In this document: one piece after another, positions 20,358-33,874 of the stretch | How positions within the stretch are numbered: position 1 is the stretch's first letter | Layout: each line of letters begins with the position of its first letter | Origin: Hevea brasiliensis | Taxonomy: Eukaryota; Streptophyta; Magnoliopsida; Malpighiales; Euphorbiaceae | Assembly (NCBI RefSeq): GCF_030052815.1 | Contig: NC_079493.1 | Span: 120,925,132 to 120,989,131 of the forward strand | Length of the DNA: 64,000 nucleotides | Reading direction: 5' to 3' | The notes under the pieces: generated by a model | The model's database searches: none | The model's input: only the letters and a program-made list of their open reading frames with translations | What the model was told of the DNA's origin: nothing | Translations under genes and position numbers: made by a program

Positions 20358-21962
20358 CTAGTTGAAAGAGGCTGCCAGCTTGTTATAAATGTCAATCATT
20401 TCTTTGTCATGAATTTTCTGCTTTTTCTTGAATGAAGAAAATTTCTTTTTAATCTTTTTCTCAAGCTTGGCTTGCTTCTGTCTAAGTGCATCAACCTTAG
20501 CTTCTAAAGCTTTCAGAACAACCACGAGATCAGAACTATCATCAGAAACAGGTTGCCGTGCATCACTCATCTTGTCAATTTTGGCTCCCAAATTTTTAAT
20601 AAAAGCAAATAAATCTGATTTCCCAATAGTAGGTGGGTGAGAGCTAGAAGGACCAGCATCATATGGCTATCCTATACCTTGTGATTATTGCTCTTTACCA
20701 TCATGTCCCCCATTGACCAGCACATAAACATCACCTCTTTTCATACAAATTTTCATTTGAGTCATGATAATACTATCCAGAAAGGATTGGCCAACCTTAT
20801 ACACCATAGCATATTGGTCAGGGTTAAAACCAAATGATTTGGCAATCACAGTCACTATCCCTCCAATAACTATACTGCTAGCTGAATGCTTATAGACTAT
20901 ATGTTCCATATGAGAGCAAAGAAAACAAGCACCATTTATCTTTTCCTTATCTTTCATGCACCATAAAAAGAATAAATCACTTTTCCCTATAACTCCATTA
21001 CTGTGTCCTCTACCTAATATAATGTAAGACATGAACCTTTGCAAGTATCTCAGAGCAAGGTCTTGGATAGCTGAGGCCTTAGCAGAATTAGGGTTATAAT
21101 ACTTTCCATATGGTGCAATTGATTTCCAAAATGAAGGGGGGTCATAAATAGTTCTTTGCCACTCAATCACTTTTGCACCATCATCACAAAAACCAAATAA
21201 AGCATTCACTTGAGCAGTGTCAAGTTCTCTATCCTGACCCAAACACCTAAAGTAAATAGTGTCCCTATGGTTATTATTCATGGGCTAGAAATCCAATTTC
21301 AGTGAGCTTAAAAACTCAATTGTCAATTCCTTAGAAGCAGGTTCTTGAATCTTAGCAAAGTCACTCCAACCTATATTCTCCAAATATTCACTAACAGAGT
21401 CATATAGTCCTATCTCCCTGAGACTATGTTCATCAATGTACTTGGTGGCTAAAATTTTCTTTTTAGCATGTGCCTCATAATTTTCCTCATATCAAAGTCT
21501 CTAAAAGTCCATGGGTAAAATGAGTTTACCTTATCGCCAGATTGAGGGACAATTAGAGCAGTTTGAGACACTGTTGGGGAATGATGCAGAGGTGATTGAA
21601 CCCTATTTGGAGCAGAAGAGACCTACGGTGAGATAGGACCTTGGGCAGCTGAGTGGGTTCTAGCACTAACAGGTCATGGGGAAACCACCCTAGGCTGTTT
21701 CGGTGGAGCAGAGGAGCTAGGAATTGATTTCTTCCTTTTTCGTGATTCATAGACAGTGGAAGGGGCGGATTTTGTGTGTTTTTGGGAGGGAGGTGTGGCA
21801 TCTTGGGTTACATTTTCGGGGTTAGGGGTAGAATGAGAGGATTGGTGAGATGGGGAACTAGGGTTTGTATCTAGAATTTGGGGCCGAAATGGGAATTTCG
21901 GGTATAGCGTTTGGTGGTGTAGAATTTGGTGTTAGGGTTGAAGAGTCATTGTTAATAGCCAT
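20358..21962 (-). pseudogene. Athila-1 ORF3 (env-position protein), broken
   Basis: The ATG at 21962 begins MAINNDSSTLTPNS, a Ser/Thr/Pro-rich start soon hit by stops. The best preserved part (20685-21281) contains FRCLGQDRELDTAQVNALFG, LGRGHSNGVIGKSDLFFLW and VIGGIVTVIAKSFGF. These blocks are shared with the Athila-2 ORF3. They belong to the plant Athila ORF family sometimes called env-like or plant transposon protein domain. A separate C-terminal piece (20358-20591) is a Lys/Glu coiled coil. I see no signal peptide or convincing transmembrane helix in the preserved parts. The molecular role is unknown. Confidence 0.65.
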
Positions 21963-23124
21963 TTTTATGGCTCACAGCTTGGATATGTGTTTGGAAGACT
22001 GTTTGGTGCGCACTATGCGAGGAACAGTGAAGGTTTTAAATCGGGCTGCTGATGAAGTGAAATAGGACGAAATGGCTGGGGTAAGGTTTAAGTGGTGATA
22101 TACTTAGGGTCTGACATGAGGCATGTTGGAAATAGTTGTGGGGTGACATGCCCCGTGTGATTAGGTGCAAGATGATTGACATGAGGCATGTTGGAATAAA
22201 AGAGAAAAGTGACATGCCCCGTGTGATTGAACATGAAGTGCTACATGAGGCATGTGAGACCCCTTGAAACTCTCGGCAAGTTTTACATTTTTAGCAATTT
22301 AAAGTGCTAAGATCTGGTTTTGATGGTGACATTACCCCTAGCATACATCATGATGTATGTTGAACCCAGTGCTAAATGACCTGATATACAACCCAAAAAT
22401 GTGATCCTAAACACACTAAAACCAAACCGAAGTCACAATTTGCACAAAAATTTCACTCAAAACCCAATTGAAACCCAATCAATCACTAAGAACAATTAAA
22501 ATCCATTAATCCACCAAACAGAAACTGAAACATTATTCAACTAATATTCACATTAACAGTCACACCACAAGAAAAAACACCCAAATTCAACCCCAAACTC
22601 AACATTAGAAATTCATAAACAAAGAGCAAAATTCTATTGCAGACACTGTTCACATGACTAAATTTCTGCAGAATTGTATCATAAAATTTTACAAAATATC
22701 CAATGGCAAATATGTCAATCTCAGTGCAATACATCAAAATTAATTACCCAAGAAGTAAATCCAAGAAGATATTGATATTGATTACTATGAAAATTCCTAT
22801 ATTTCTCACCAATTTTGTCAAAATTTTGAAACAAAAACAGCCTTCCACTCCACCATGTTGCTGCAATCAGACATAAAGCTCAAAATAGTTCAAATTTAAC
22901 TTTGTTAAGAACAATATGCATCATGGAAGACAAATATAAGGTTCAGCAACTTTCCAGACATTTATTCCTTCAATTCAGCATACACATTTGTTTAAACATC
23001 ACCATTAACCTGCAGAAAGAAAATTTAACGACAAATTTGAGTTCAATGGGGTATAAAATGAAACAAAACAAAAGAAAAATTAAGTATAAGGAAAAATTTT
23101 AGGGTGCCTCCCAAAGAGCGCTAA
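21963..23124 (-). other. Athila-1 pol-ORF3 spacer with ACATGAGGCATGT array
   Basis: Noncoding. At 22113-22257 five short palindromes alternate: ACATGAGGCATGT near 22114, 22180 and 22244, and ACATGCCCCGTGT near 22146 and 22211, spaced about 32 bases. They are followed by CTCGGCAAG. The rest is AT-rich. Confidence 0.65.
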
Positions 23125-25898
23125 TTTTAGGTCATTAGCTTGACCCTTCTTAATTTAGTGAATTGGTGAATCATCAAGGAACAACTTGTTCTCTTCTCAA
23201 TGGGCTGGCCTATGATATAAATCTTGAACCTTTGACCATTAACTTTAAAAATCCTAGAATTTTCACTCCAAATATCCACAGCTCCATGTGGATAAACTTT
23301 GATGACCTTGAAAGGACCAGACTATCTTAATTTCAACTTCCCAGGAAAGAGTTTAAGTCTAGAATTATACAATAAAACCAGGTCACCCTCTTTAAACTCC
23401 TTCCTTTTAATATACTTATCATGCCAAAATCTAGTCCTTTCCTTAAAAATCCTAGCATTCTCATAGGCATCCAACCTTATCTCTTCAAGTTCATTTAATT
23501 GAAGCAACCTTTTCTCTCCAGGACTTTTTAAGTCAAGATTCAAAGTTCGGATTGCCCAATATGCTTTGTGTTCCAACTCAACCGGCAAATGACATGATTT
23601 TCCATAGACTTACTTAAAAGGTGTAGTTCCAATGGTGTCTTGTAAGCTGTCCTGTACGCCCACAGTGCATCATCTAGTCTCACTGACCAATCCTTCCTTG
23701 AATGATTAACAATTTTTTTCAAAATTCTCTTCAATTCCCTATTAGATACTTCAACTTGCATACTAGTCTGAGGATGGTAAGGTGTAGCTACCTTATGAGT
23801 AACCCCATATTTCTTTAAAAGATGTTCAAACTGTTTCTTGCAGAAATGAGATCCACCATCACTGATTATAGCTCTTGGCACTCCAAATCTGGTGAAAATA
23901 AACATCTTCAAAAATTTCACTACTACCCTTGCATCATTCATAGGGGAAGCAATGGCCTCAACCCATTTTGACACATAATCCACACCTACCAAAATGTATT
24001 TATTCCTAAAAGATGATGGGAATGGTCCCATGAAATCTATGCCCCAAACATCAAATAACTCAATCTCCAAAATTCTTTGTTGTGCCATTTCATTTTTCCT
24101 TGAAATATTCCCCACTCTTTGACATCTATCACATCTCAAAATGAATTCTTTCACAATTTTGAACATGTGTGGCCAGTAAAATCCAGCTTAAAGTACTTTA
24201 GCCACTGTTTTATCCACACTAAAATGACCTCCATAGTCAGAAGAATGACAATGCTCTAAAATGTTCACTATTTCCTCTTCAGGCATGCACCTTCTAACTA
24301 GACCATCATTACATCTCTTAAATAACAATAGATCCTCTCATGTATAAAATTTCACATTATGCAAAAATTTCTTCCTCTGTTGATAGCCCAAATCTGATGG
24401 GAAAACTCCACATGACAAGTAATTGACAAAATTTGCAAACCATGGCAATGCATCAACAACAACTAGCAACTGCTCATTTGAGAAAAACTCATCAATTGGC
24501 AATTCCTCTTCATTTCCATCTTTACTCTCATACTTAATCCTTGATAGATGATCTGCTACAACATTTTTAGCTCCCTTTTTACCTTTAATTTGTAAATCAA
24601 ACTCCTGTAGCAATAAAACTCATCTTATCAGTCTCGGCTTTGCTTCCTTTTTATTCATCAAATATCTTATGCCGGCATGGTCTATATAGACAATCACTTT
24701 TGATCCAACTAGATATGACCTAAACTTTTCCATAGCAAATACCACAGCTAAAAATTCCTTCTTAGTTGTGGCATAATTTACTTGAGCATCATCTAAAGTT
24801 TTGCTTGCATAATAAATTGCATAAGATCTCTTCTCTTTTTTCTGACCAAGTATAGTTCCCACAGCAATGTCACTAGCATCACACATAACCTCAAATGGCA
24901 ATGACTAATCCGGAGGTTGCATATAGGGGTTGTTGTTAAAGCTTCCTTCAACCTGTTAAAAGAATTAAAACAAGCTTGGTCAAAATTAAAAGGAACATCA
25001 TGATTTAACAAACTTGTAAGAGGTTTAGTAATTTTTGAAAAATCCTTTATAAATCGCCGGTAGAAACCAGCATGCCCAAGAAAACTTCTAATTCCCTTCA
25101 CTGAAGTTAGTGGAGGCATCTTCTCTATCACTTCAACTTTGGCTTTGTCCACTTCAATTCCTCTATGCGACACCAAATGTCCAAGAACAATGCCTTCTTA
25201 CAATATAAAATCACATTTCTCCTAATTTAGCACCAAATCTGTTTCTTCACATCTTTTAAGCACTTTAGAGAGGTTAGATAGACAATTATCAAAAGAAAAA
25301 TCATATACAAAAAAATCATCCATAAAAACTCTCATAATTTCCTCAATAAAATCAGAGAAAATGGCCATCATACACCGCTGAAAAGTAGCTAGTGCATTAC
25401 ATAAGCCAAAAGGCATCCTTCTATATGCAAATGTACTGTATAGACATGTGAATGTGGTTTTCTCTTGATCACTAGGATGTATTGGGATTTGGAAATAAAA
25501 CCAGAACACCCATCCAAATAACAAAAATATGAATGTTTTGCTAACCTTTCTAACATTTGGTCAATAAAAGGCAAGGGAAAATGCTCTTTCCTAGTGGCAC
25601 TATTAAGCTTCCTATAGTCTATGCACATGCACCATCCTGTGATAATTCTAGTAGGTATCAACTCATTATTTTCATTTTTCACAATGGTCACACCTCCTTT
25701 CTTAGGGACTACATGAACTGGGCTGACCCAACTATTGTCATAAATAGGATAAATGATCCCAGCTTCAAGCAATTTCCAGACTTCTTTCTTCACCACTTCT
25801 TTCATATTAGGATTCAATCTTCTTTGATGTTCTCTAGTGGCTTTAAAATTATCTTCTAAAAGAATCCTATGCTTGTACAAGGTAGGGCTTATACCCTT
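23125..25898 (-). pseudogene. pol: Athila-1 pol, RT to integrase part
   Basis: Minus-strand pieces in order: RT (25222-25880) with VSPVHVVPKKGG, DYRKLN and the catalytic FMDDF; RNase H (24620-25176) with a CDAS catalytic start and [10 protein letters not shown]; connection (24338-24613) with VADHLSR; integrase (23540-24166) with a CxxC zinc part, IDFMGPF and SDGGSHF; and an integrase tail (23322-23588). Motifs such as [17 protein letters not shown] and [15 protein letters not shown] identify the Athila lineage. Stops and frameshifts (near 25885, 25200, 24905, 24170 and 23590) separate the pieces. The 5' part lies beyond the nested Tekay, at 37049 and upward. Its function was replication and integration of the element. 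Confidence 0.88.
25894..25898. repeat. Target site duplication of the Tekay element (left)
   Basis: CCCTT, repeated at 37044-37048. Removing one copy plus 25899-37043 rejoins the Athila-1 reading CTIDDIKG... to ...YKHRILLEDN on the minus strand. Confidence 0.93.
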
Positions 25899-28800
25899 TG
25901 TAACATCCTCACTTTAGCTAGTCCGTACAGTCTATTGTTCCGGCGACCAATGTCAGTCCGGGCAGCTAGAATGTTTGAAATTATAAATAGACTAGAGTGA
26001 GGAGTTATAAATAAACCAAATAATGCTCATAAAAATCAAGGAAATTTTATAGGAATGAAATACACTAAGGTTAAACGAGCCGAAACCCCAAGGATGAGTA
26101 ACCTGAAAGGGAAGTGACGGTGAAGGTCGTTAGCAACCCTAAACCTGGGAAAACTTCATGAAATAATTTTTGGGACCACAGGGAAGGATTATTGGGGTTC
26201 CCATGATAATAGAATGTTAAAAAAACACCAAAAAAGTTTAATCAATCGGTACAGACAATTTTGGTCTGTTAAGCCAAACGAAGGGCATTTTGGTCATTTC
26301 GTCTTCAGAGATAATTTTTGGCCAACTTGTCTAGTTAAATAAATAATTTATATGACATAAAATGTGAATAAATATTGTTAAAAATTTAATTGAAATTAAA
26401 TAGACAAGAAAAGGATAGAAAATGAGAGAAATGAGGATTATGACATCATTATGATGTCATTATTATTTTCCCACCCAATCAAATGTTGACACATGGCACT
26501 AATTTGTTTAAAAAGACTTAATGGGTAGAAAAGAAAAGAAAAAAAGTCAGAAAGCTCTTATCTCTTCTTCTTTCCATCCCACCCCTCTCCCATGTCCACC
26601 ATTGTCAAGCTTCCCAAAGCTTGATTTCCATAGTTTTTCACCCACTAAATCCTAAGTTGTCAATACAAAATCTTATTCTTTCCTCATAGTGAAGCTTTTG
26701 GGAGCAAAAAGAAATTAAAAGGAAGAGTTCTTGCAAGCTTTGGATTAGCTCCATTAGAGGTTAGTGACTAAACTTGATTTTTATCTTTCAATTCATGTTG
26801 AAGGATTGGTATTTGATGCAAATTTACAAGAAAATTTAATAAACATCATGTGTATGTCTTGCTTAAAATTCCAGCAGCCTTGAACTTGGTAGGGTTTTAA
26901 AGAATTCTTAGAATTAAAATGGTATTGTGGCTGCCCTTAACATTAATCTATTGTTTAGGATAGTGAAAGGTAAGTGAATGTAAGTTTTGGGATGGTTGAG
27001 CTAGGGTTTGAGCATAAAATGAAGACTTTGAGCATGTAATGGTTAAATTAAGTTTTAATGGTCAATTAGTGACCATTGGTTATGTGTAAACAAGAAATGA
27101 AGTGGTTTATGTAGTGGGAATTGAGGTTAGTGTGGCTGCCCTTGGTGACCTACAGGACTGGGCATGAGTCCAGCAGGTTTGGGTAGCAATAACTAGAGTT
27201 GTAGAGGTTCAATTGGTGCAAGGCCAATTGGACATGAAACTAGACACATAATGACACAACTTTGGTGAAGAAACTATGCCCAGAAAACCAAACCAAGTTG
27301 ACCTAAAGATTGCCCTAATCCGGGTGACCTGCAACCTGCCTGGGTAAAATGACCAAATGAACAGTATTTAGTCCTTTGGTCATAAATCAGTGTAGAAAGG
27401 TCCAATTGATCTGAAATTTTACCAAAAATAAGCTGAGATATATACCTACAACTTTGATGAAGAAACCTAACCCAAATTATGAACATAACATATTCAAAAA
27501 GTGACTTGCAATCACTGCTCAAAATACTGCAGATTTGGTCAATCCAGAAAATCTAGAAAATTTGTAATCCGGCCAGTTGTGGTTTTTGGGCTATAACTTG
27601 AGTTACAAAACTCCAAATGGAGTGATTCCAAAAAAGAAATGTAACTAGACAAAATAAGGAACAACTTTCATGTTGACCACTTTGCCAAATTCCTATTGCT
27701 AAAATGACTAATGGAATAGTAAACACAAAGCTTAAAATCTGAAAATTTTGAACAATTAATATTAAGCTTAAAAATGGTATTGGCAACCAATACTAACAAT
27801 TTTAGAATGCAAAATGTGGTATGTTGGGAGTATTAAAACCAATGTACCTATTGTCTATGCAAAAGTCAACATTTTAGTTGACTAATGAAATGAATAGTAA
27901 CACCTAAACTTAAATTTCAAGAATTGTATAAATTAAGAGTATAACATGCCCTAGTACACCTAGCAAGATTGGTTTGGATAGGTTGGCATGCCAATAGGGT
28001 TCTGTTAGCAGTACTGCATATGGCTTCATGCCATTCTGTGTTTTATGGCCTCACGTGTCATTCTGTGACATAATAGCCTTTGGCTATGTTATTTGAGTTG
28101 TTATACTCAGGTTTTATCCCTGATAATTATTACAGCTTATTAGTTGTTCTGTTGCACACAGGGAGACACAATGTGACCGATGGTGTGATGGTCCGAGATA
28201 CTTAGTACCCAGTGCCAGTTTACCCGTTTATTCAGTCCAGTCGACTAGTATGGGTTACCCGGGCGATGATAATGAATCTTACAAACTTTTAATCAAATTA
28301 TACTACAATAAATACCAGAAATTAAGTCTACCAAAAATGTAAATATACATTCTGCATATTTATATTATTTTAATTATTTTATTTTATTTAATATTATCAC
28401 CACTAAGCAGAATAGATTAGCACGTCACTTTTGCCATGCGTAGGTACTGGAGACATAGCTGAGGAGCCCAGCAGACATCAGACCGGGTGAACTTTCAGAG
28501 CTGCATACTAAGTCTAGAGTCACCTCACATCTGCAGTGCACTTGATAGGACATTAGGACTATGGCTGGCATTTTGTATTTTGCATTTTGTATTAGTTTTG
28601 AATGTAATTACAAACTCTAGAATTTATGTGATAATGTAAAGATATGAAATTTCATGTTATTGAAATTTTTTGTATATTATGTTGAAAAATGAAATATTGA
28701 GAAATATTCATGAATGTGCTTCAAGTGATGATGTGAACAGAAAAATTCTGAAAATAGTATTGAGATTTTGAGATTGAGTTGAGATGTGTATATAATGGAG

Positions 28801-29045
28801 TTTTGGATTTGGAAATTATATTGGAAGTGTCTTTTAAACAGGTTCAGAAGAACTGTTTTTCCAATTTATAGCCGGCACTCTGTCGGATTTTCTATAAAAA
28901 AATTGTGGAAAAATTTAGATTTATCAAAAATTGTAAATAAATGAATTAAAGGGGATAAATTGTAATAGAAATATGAATTGGTGCTCCGGCACACTGAGTG
29001 GCATATCTTGCTCAACTACACTGTAGACGAGTAAGGGGTGTCATA
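25899..29045 (+). repeat. Tekay 5' LTR
   Basis: Begins TGTAACATCCTCAC and ends GGGGTGTCATA (the 3' copy ends GGGGTGTCACA). It shares internal blocks with solo LTRs 1 and 2, notably GGCTATAACTTGAG near 27590 and GACCTGAAATTTTACC-like sequence near 27408. Confidence 0.93.
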
Positions 29046-29050
29046 TTTAG

Positions 29051-29062
29051 TAGTATCAGAGC
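29051..29062 (+). promoter_or_regulatory. Tekay primer binding site (initiator tRNA-Met type)
   Basis: TAGTATCAGAGC, five bases after the LTR, matches the tRNA-iMet complement TGGTATCAGAGC with one G-to-A change. Confidence 0.85.
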
Positions 29063-29174
29063 ATCGATTTAGGCGTTTCTGGGCCTAGATAGAGTGCATA
29101 CCATTGCATTGCATTTGTAAGTGTTGATGTGACACTGATGCAGATCTGTTTGTTTTTTTTTTATTTTGATTAGG

Positions 29175-30440
29175 ATATAGATCCTGCTTCTCAAAGAGCA
29201 GTTGATGAAGAGGTGGAGAGTCATGCTCCACCAAGGGCTGAATCTGGGGCAGGGGAGAATCTGCTCTACCAGCAGCTGAGGCACTTGCCCAACCTCAGTT
29301 TGCATTATTTCAACAAATGATCGAGTTTTACCGGCAAATGATGGGGCCAATTCCACCACCACAACCTCCACTAGTACCACAGAAGTCCCATTTAGAGAAA
29401 TTGCGAAAACATGGGGCTGTGGATTTCTTTGGGAAGAAGGAGGATGATCCCATAACAGTGGAAAACTGGTTGGATAGAATAATCAGAGTACTAAAACAGC
29501 TTCATTTCACTCCCGAGTAGAACCTGGAGGGTGCTGTGTCCCTACTTCAGGATGATGCATACCAGTGATGGGACACAGTAACCAGTGAGGTGCAACTGGA
29601 TCAAATCACTTGGGATTACTTCCTAACAGAGTTCAGGAAGAAGTATGTCAGTAAGGTGTATTTAGAAGAGAGAAGAAGAGAATTTATCAGTCTAAGACAG
29701 AGGCAACTATCAATGGTAGAGTATGAGCGAGAATTCGTTAGACTGAGCCGGTATGGGAGGGAGATAGTCCCTATAGAGGCAGAGAGGTGCAGACGGTTTG
29801 AAGAAGGGCTCAATGACAATATCAAAGTCATGATAACAGCATTGGAGATCACAGATTTTGCCAAATCAATAGATGCTGCATCGAAAGTAGAAAGAGTACA
29901 AATAAATAAGCAAACTAGAAGGGAAAGACAGCAGAAGAGGGGTCCAGGTCAATCCAGTTCATTTTCTGCTCCCAGTAAGAAGAGTAAGGGTCTTCCTGCT
30001 CAGGTTTAGGACAACCACAAGGTCAGGGTCAGTTCCAAGGGCCTAGACCACAGTTCACACCAAGGAGAGGCCAATCCATACCATCTGTGGGCAGCTCTCC
30101 AGGGACGGTGTTTAGGGGACCAGCCCCAAAGATCTTCTACTGTCCCATACCGCTGTAAGTGGCACAAGGGGGATCATGGCAGTGATCGTGCATGCTTACG
30201 GTGTGGATCTACAGAACATCAGATCAAAAATTGTCCGAAGACGACTACTACAGCTGCTCCAACACAAGCAAACAGACCTGCTCTTGCACCACAAAGGGGT
30301 AGGAAGCCTGGTAAATCTGAGGCAGCTGGTCCATCACTGAGGCCTGCATCCGAGTCAGCTGAAAGGCCAGAGGCTAGAGTACATACCAGAGCCTATGCCA
30401 TCAGAGCTCAGGAGGAGCAAGATGCCCCGGACGTCATCAG
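29175..30440 (+). pseudogene. gag: Tekay gag
   Basis: The gag core reads VDFFGKKEDDPITVENWLD at about 29419-29475 and, after TAG 29518-29520, VQLDQITWDYFLTEFRKKYV and a retrotransposon-gag helix region (29590-30009). A zinc knuckle CLRCGSTEHQIKNC (C-x2-C-x4-H-x4-C) is encoded at about 30193-30234. Stops and a frameshift near 30009 break the ORF. Gag would form the virus-like particle and bind the RNA. Confidence 0.8.
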
Positions 30441-30735
30441 AGTTACATTTTCTCTCTACAGCACTTCTGTGCATGCATTGGTGGGTCCAGGATCCACTCA
30501 TTCATACATCTGTATCAAACTACCCATAGAGAGGAGAGTTCCAGTAGAGGAGAGTGATCAAGATATTCTGGTCACAAATCCACTAGGCCACAGTGTGGTA
30601 GTGAATAAAGTGTACAAATGTTGCCCATTAAGGATTCAGGGGTATGAATTCTCGGCAGACCTAATTGAATTGCCCATCCACGAGTTTGATGTGATTTTGG
30701 GAATGGACTGGTTGTCACATCATTAGGCAATAGTT
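30441..30735 (+). pseudogene. pol: Tekay protease with altered active site
   Basis: ALVGPGSTHSYI near 30475 corresponds to the D-S/P-G-S/A-T-H-S loop of Ty3/gypsy proteases, with the catalytic Asp replaced by Gly (GGT). The flap and end motifs (FDVILGMDWLSHH) are intact. The frame stops at TAG 30724-30726. It is catalytically dead by this residue alone. Confidence 0.8.
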
Positions 30736-30744
30736 AATTGCAAA

Positions 30745-32208
30745 TTGAAGAGGATTTCTCTGAAAACTTCTGAGGGTAATGAGATTACTATTGTGGGTGA
30801 AAAGACAGATTTCCTATCCAATGTTATCTCAGCCACAGTTGGAAGAAGATTGATGAGAAAAGGCTGTAAAGCTTACCTAGCACACGTGGTTGATACTAGG
30901 CAAGCTAAGCCGAATCTGTGTGATATACCCACAGTAAGAGACTTTTCATATGTGTTTCCTGAAGAATTGTCTGGTTTACCACCAGAAAGGGAAGTCGAGT
31001 TTGCTATTGAGGTAATGCCGAGTACAGCACCAATTTCTATTGCCCCTTATAGGATGGCACCCACTGAATTGAGGGAGTTAAAAATTCAGTTGCAGGAGTT
31101 ACTCGATAAGGGGTTCATACACCCCAGTGTGTCACCATGGGGAGCTCTGGTGCTGTTTGTGAAGAAGAAGGATGGAACTTTGAGATTGTGTATTGATTAC
31201 CGGCAGTTGAACAAGGTAACTGTGAAGAATAAATATCCATTGCCCAGAATTGACGATTTGTTTGATCAGTTGAAGGGAGCCGGTGTATTTTCAAAAATTG
31301 ATCTCAGATCAGGGTATCATCAGTTGAGGGTAAAGGATGTAGATGTGTCAAAAATTGCATTCAGAACCCAGTATGGGCATTATGAATTTCTAGTGATGTC
31401 GTTTGGGTTAACAAATGCACCAGCAGCATTTATGGACCTTATAAACCATATCTTCCATCCATACTTAGATCGGTTTGTAGTGGTCTTTATTGATGATATT
31501 CTGGTGTATTCCAAGACCAGGCAAGAACATGATGAACATTTGAGGATTGTTCTGCAAACCCTGCTAAAAAAGAAGCTGTATACTAAACTATCCAAGTGTG
31601 ACTTCTGGATGAGTGAAATCTCTTTCCTTGGACACATAGTATCAGCTGAGGGGGTTAGAGTGGATCCCAAAAAGATAGAAGCAGTGATGGAATGGAAGCC
31701 TCCCAGAAATACAACTAAGGTCAGAAGTTTCTTGGGGTTAGCTGGGTATTACAGAAGATTTGTGAAGGGGTTCTCTCTTATAGCTGCTCCAATGACCAAG
31801 TTGTTGCACAAGAATGTGAAATTTGGCTAGAACGATGGTTGCCAAGCCAGTTTTGAGAGGCTAAAGGCTATGTTGACAGAAGCACCAGTGTTAACACAGC
31901 CAGTGTCGGGAAAAAACTTTGTGGTCTACAGTGATGCCTCGCATAATGGGTTAGGGTGTGTATTGATGCAAGAGGGGAAAGTGGTCGCCTATGCTTCCAG
32001 GCAGTTAAGGTCACATGAACAGAACTACCCTACTCATGACCTAGAGTTAGCAGCAATTATCTTCGCACTGAAGATATGCAGGCATTATTTATATGGTGAA
32101 AAATGCTACATATATACAGACCACAAAAGACTAAAATATTTGCCAACCCAAAAGGAGCTCAATCTTAGACAGAGGTGATGGATTGAGTTCCTAAAGGACT
32201 ATGATTGT
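30745..32208 (+). pseudogene. pol: Tekay reverse transcriptase and RNase H
   Basis: A 361-codon open stretch (30745-31830) holds a complete [38 protein letters not shown], the catalytic FIDDILVYS at about 31486-31512 and [11 protein letters not shown]. After TAG 31828-31830 the RNase H follows (31870-32178) with [32 protein letters not shown] and the TDHKRLKYL motif. Next is TGA 32176-32178. Apart from these stops, catalytic residues are kept. Both enzymes copy element RNA to DNA. Confidence 0.9.
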
Positions 32209-33812
32209 GTGATAGATTATCATCCTGGGAAGGCAAATATAGTTGCTGATGCTTTGAGTAGGAAGTCCATCATAGCTTTAAGATCACTAAATGTCCATCT
32301 ATCCTTAGCTCAAGATGGAGCTATTTTGGCTGAGTTACAAGTGAGGCCATACCTGCTACAACAGATACAAGATGGGCAAAAGGCCGATGACAAATTAATG
32401 GCTATTGTGGGTAAAATTTCAGAGGGGAAGGAAACTGATTATGAGGTAAAAGCAGATGGGTGTCTGTATTATAGAGGAAGAGTGTGTGTACCAGATGATG
32501 GGGAACTAAAGACTAGCATTCTGAAAGAAGCACACACTAGTGTTTATGCTATGCATGCGGGAAACACAAAAATGTATAATGATTTAAAGCCTCACTATTA
32601 GTGGCCTGGTATGAAGAAGGATATAGCTGACTATGTGACTAAGTGTTTGACATGTCAGCAAGTTAAAGTAGAACATCAAGTTCCATCAGGATTGCTACAG
32701 CCTATAAGTATACCTGAATGGAAATGGGATCGGGTCACTATAGATTTTGTTAGTGGTCTACCTCTCACCCAGAAGAAGCATGATGCAGTATGGGTGATAG
32801 TGGACAGATTGACAGTGTCAGCATATTTTCTGCCAGTTAGGACTGACTACTCACTGGAGAAGCTAGCAGAATTGTATATCAGTGAGATAGTTAGACTTTA
32901 TGGAATCCCACTTTCCATCATATCTGACCGAGACCCAAGGTTTACCTCGAGATTTTGGAAAAAGCTGCAAGAAGCCTTGGGCACACAAATCGTTCAGATG
33001 GATAGACAGTCAGAACGAGTAATCCATGTAAACCTAGAACCTAATTGAATTTTCACAATTTACAAATTGAAATGATAGTAACAATGTGAATTATATAATA
33101 GATCCTGGAGGATATGCTGAGGAGTTGTGTCATTGAGTTTGAGAGGAGTTGGGATAGATATCTCCCACTGGCAGAATTTGCATATAATAATAGCTACCAA
33201 GCTAGCATTCAAATGGCCCCATATGAAGCACTGTATGGGAGAAAGTGTAGAACCCCAGTATGTTGGACTGAATTGGGTGAAGATAAGCTGGTAGGACCAG
33301 ACCTGGTGAAACAAACTGAGGAAAAGGTAAAACGAATTAAAGCCAATTTAAAGGTTGCCTCAGACAGACAAAAATCCTATGCCAACTTTAAGAGAAAAGA
33401 GGTAGAGTATGCAGTTGGCGACAAAGTGTTTCTCAAAGTCTCACCATGGAAGAAAGTACTGCAGTTTGGAAGAAAGGGTAAGTTAAGCCCTAGGTTCATT
33501 GGCCGATATGAAGTCATTAAACGTGTGGGACTAGTGGCCTATCGGCTAGCTTTACCACCAGAACTGGATAAAATCCATAATGTATTCCATGTTTCTATGC
33601 TAAGAAGATATCGCTCAAACCCTTCACATGTCATCTCCATGGAAGAGATTGAAATCCAACCAGACTTGACATATACAGAAGAGCCTATACGGATCCTAGC
33701 TCAGGAAGTGAAGGAACTGAGAAATAAACAAATTCCATTGGTGAAAGTGCTTTGGAGGCACCACAATATTGAAGAGGCAACTTGGGAAAGTGAAGAGACG
33801 ATGAGGTAACAA
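32209..33812 (+). pseudogene. pol: Tekay integrase with chromodomain-like C-terminus
   Basis: The zinc-binding H-H-C-C region spans 32530-32665 with a TAG at 32599. The core begins [15 protein letters not shown] with catalytic Asp, then [24 protein letters not shown]. The usual STAFHPQTDGQ segment is partly deleted and followed by QSERVI at about 33010. A 74-bp AT-rich insert (33027-33100) then interrupts the frame, and 33101-33812 continues ILEDML-like to the GPY/F region (KLSPRFIGRYEV) and a chromodomain-like end (VKVLWRHHNIEEATWESE). The chromodomain guides insertion to marked chromatin in related elements. Confidence 0.85.
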
Positions 33813-33859
33813 TTTCCTCAACTATTTTCATCAGATAAATTTCGAGGACGAAATTTTTA

Positions 33860-33874
33860 TTAGAGGGAAAAAGT
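33860..33874 (+). promoter_or_regulatory. Tekay polypurine tract
   Basis: TTAGAGGGAAAAAGT immediately upstream of the 3' LTR; preceded by the typical TTCGAGGACGAAATTT block at 33841. Confidence 0.75.
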
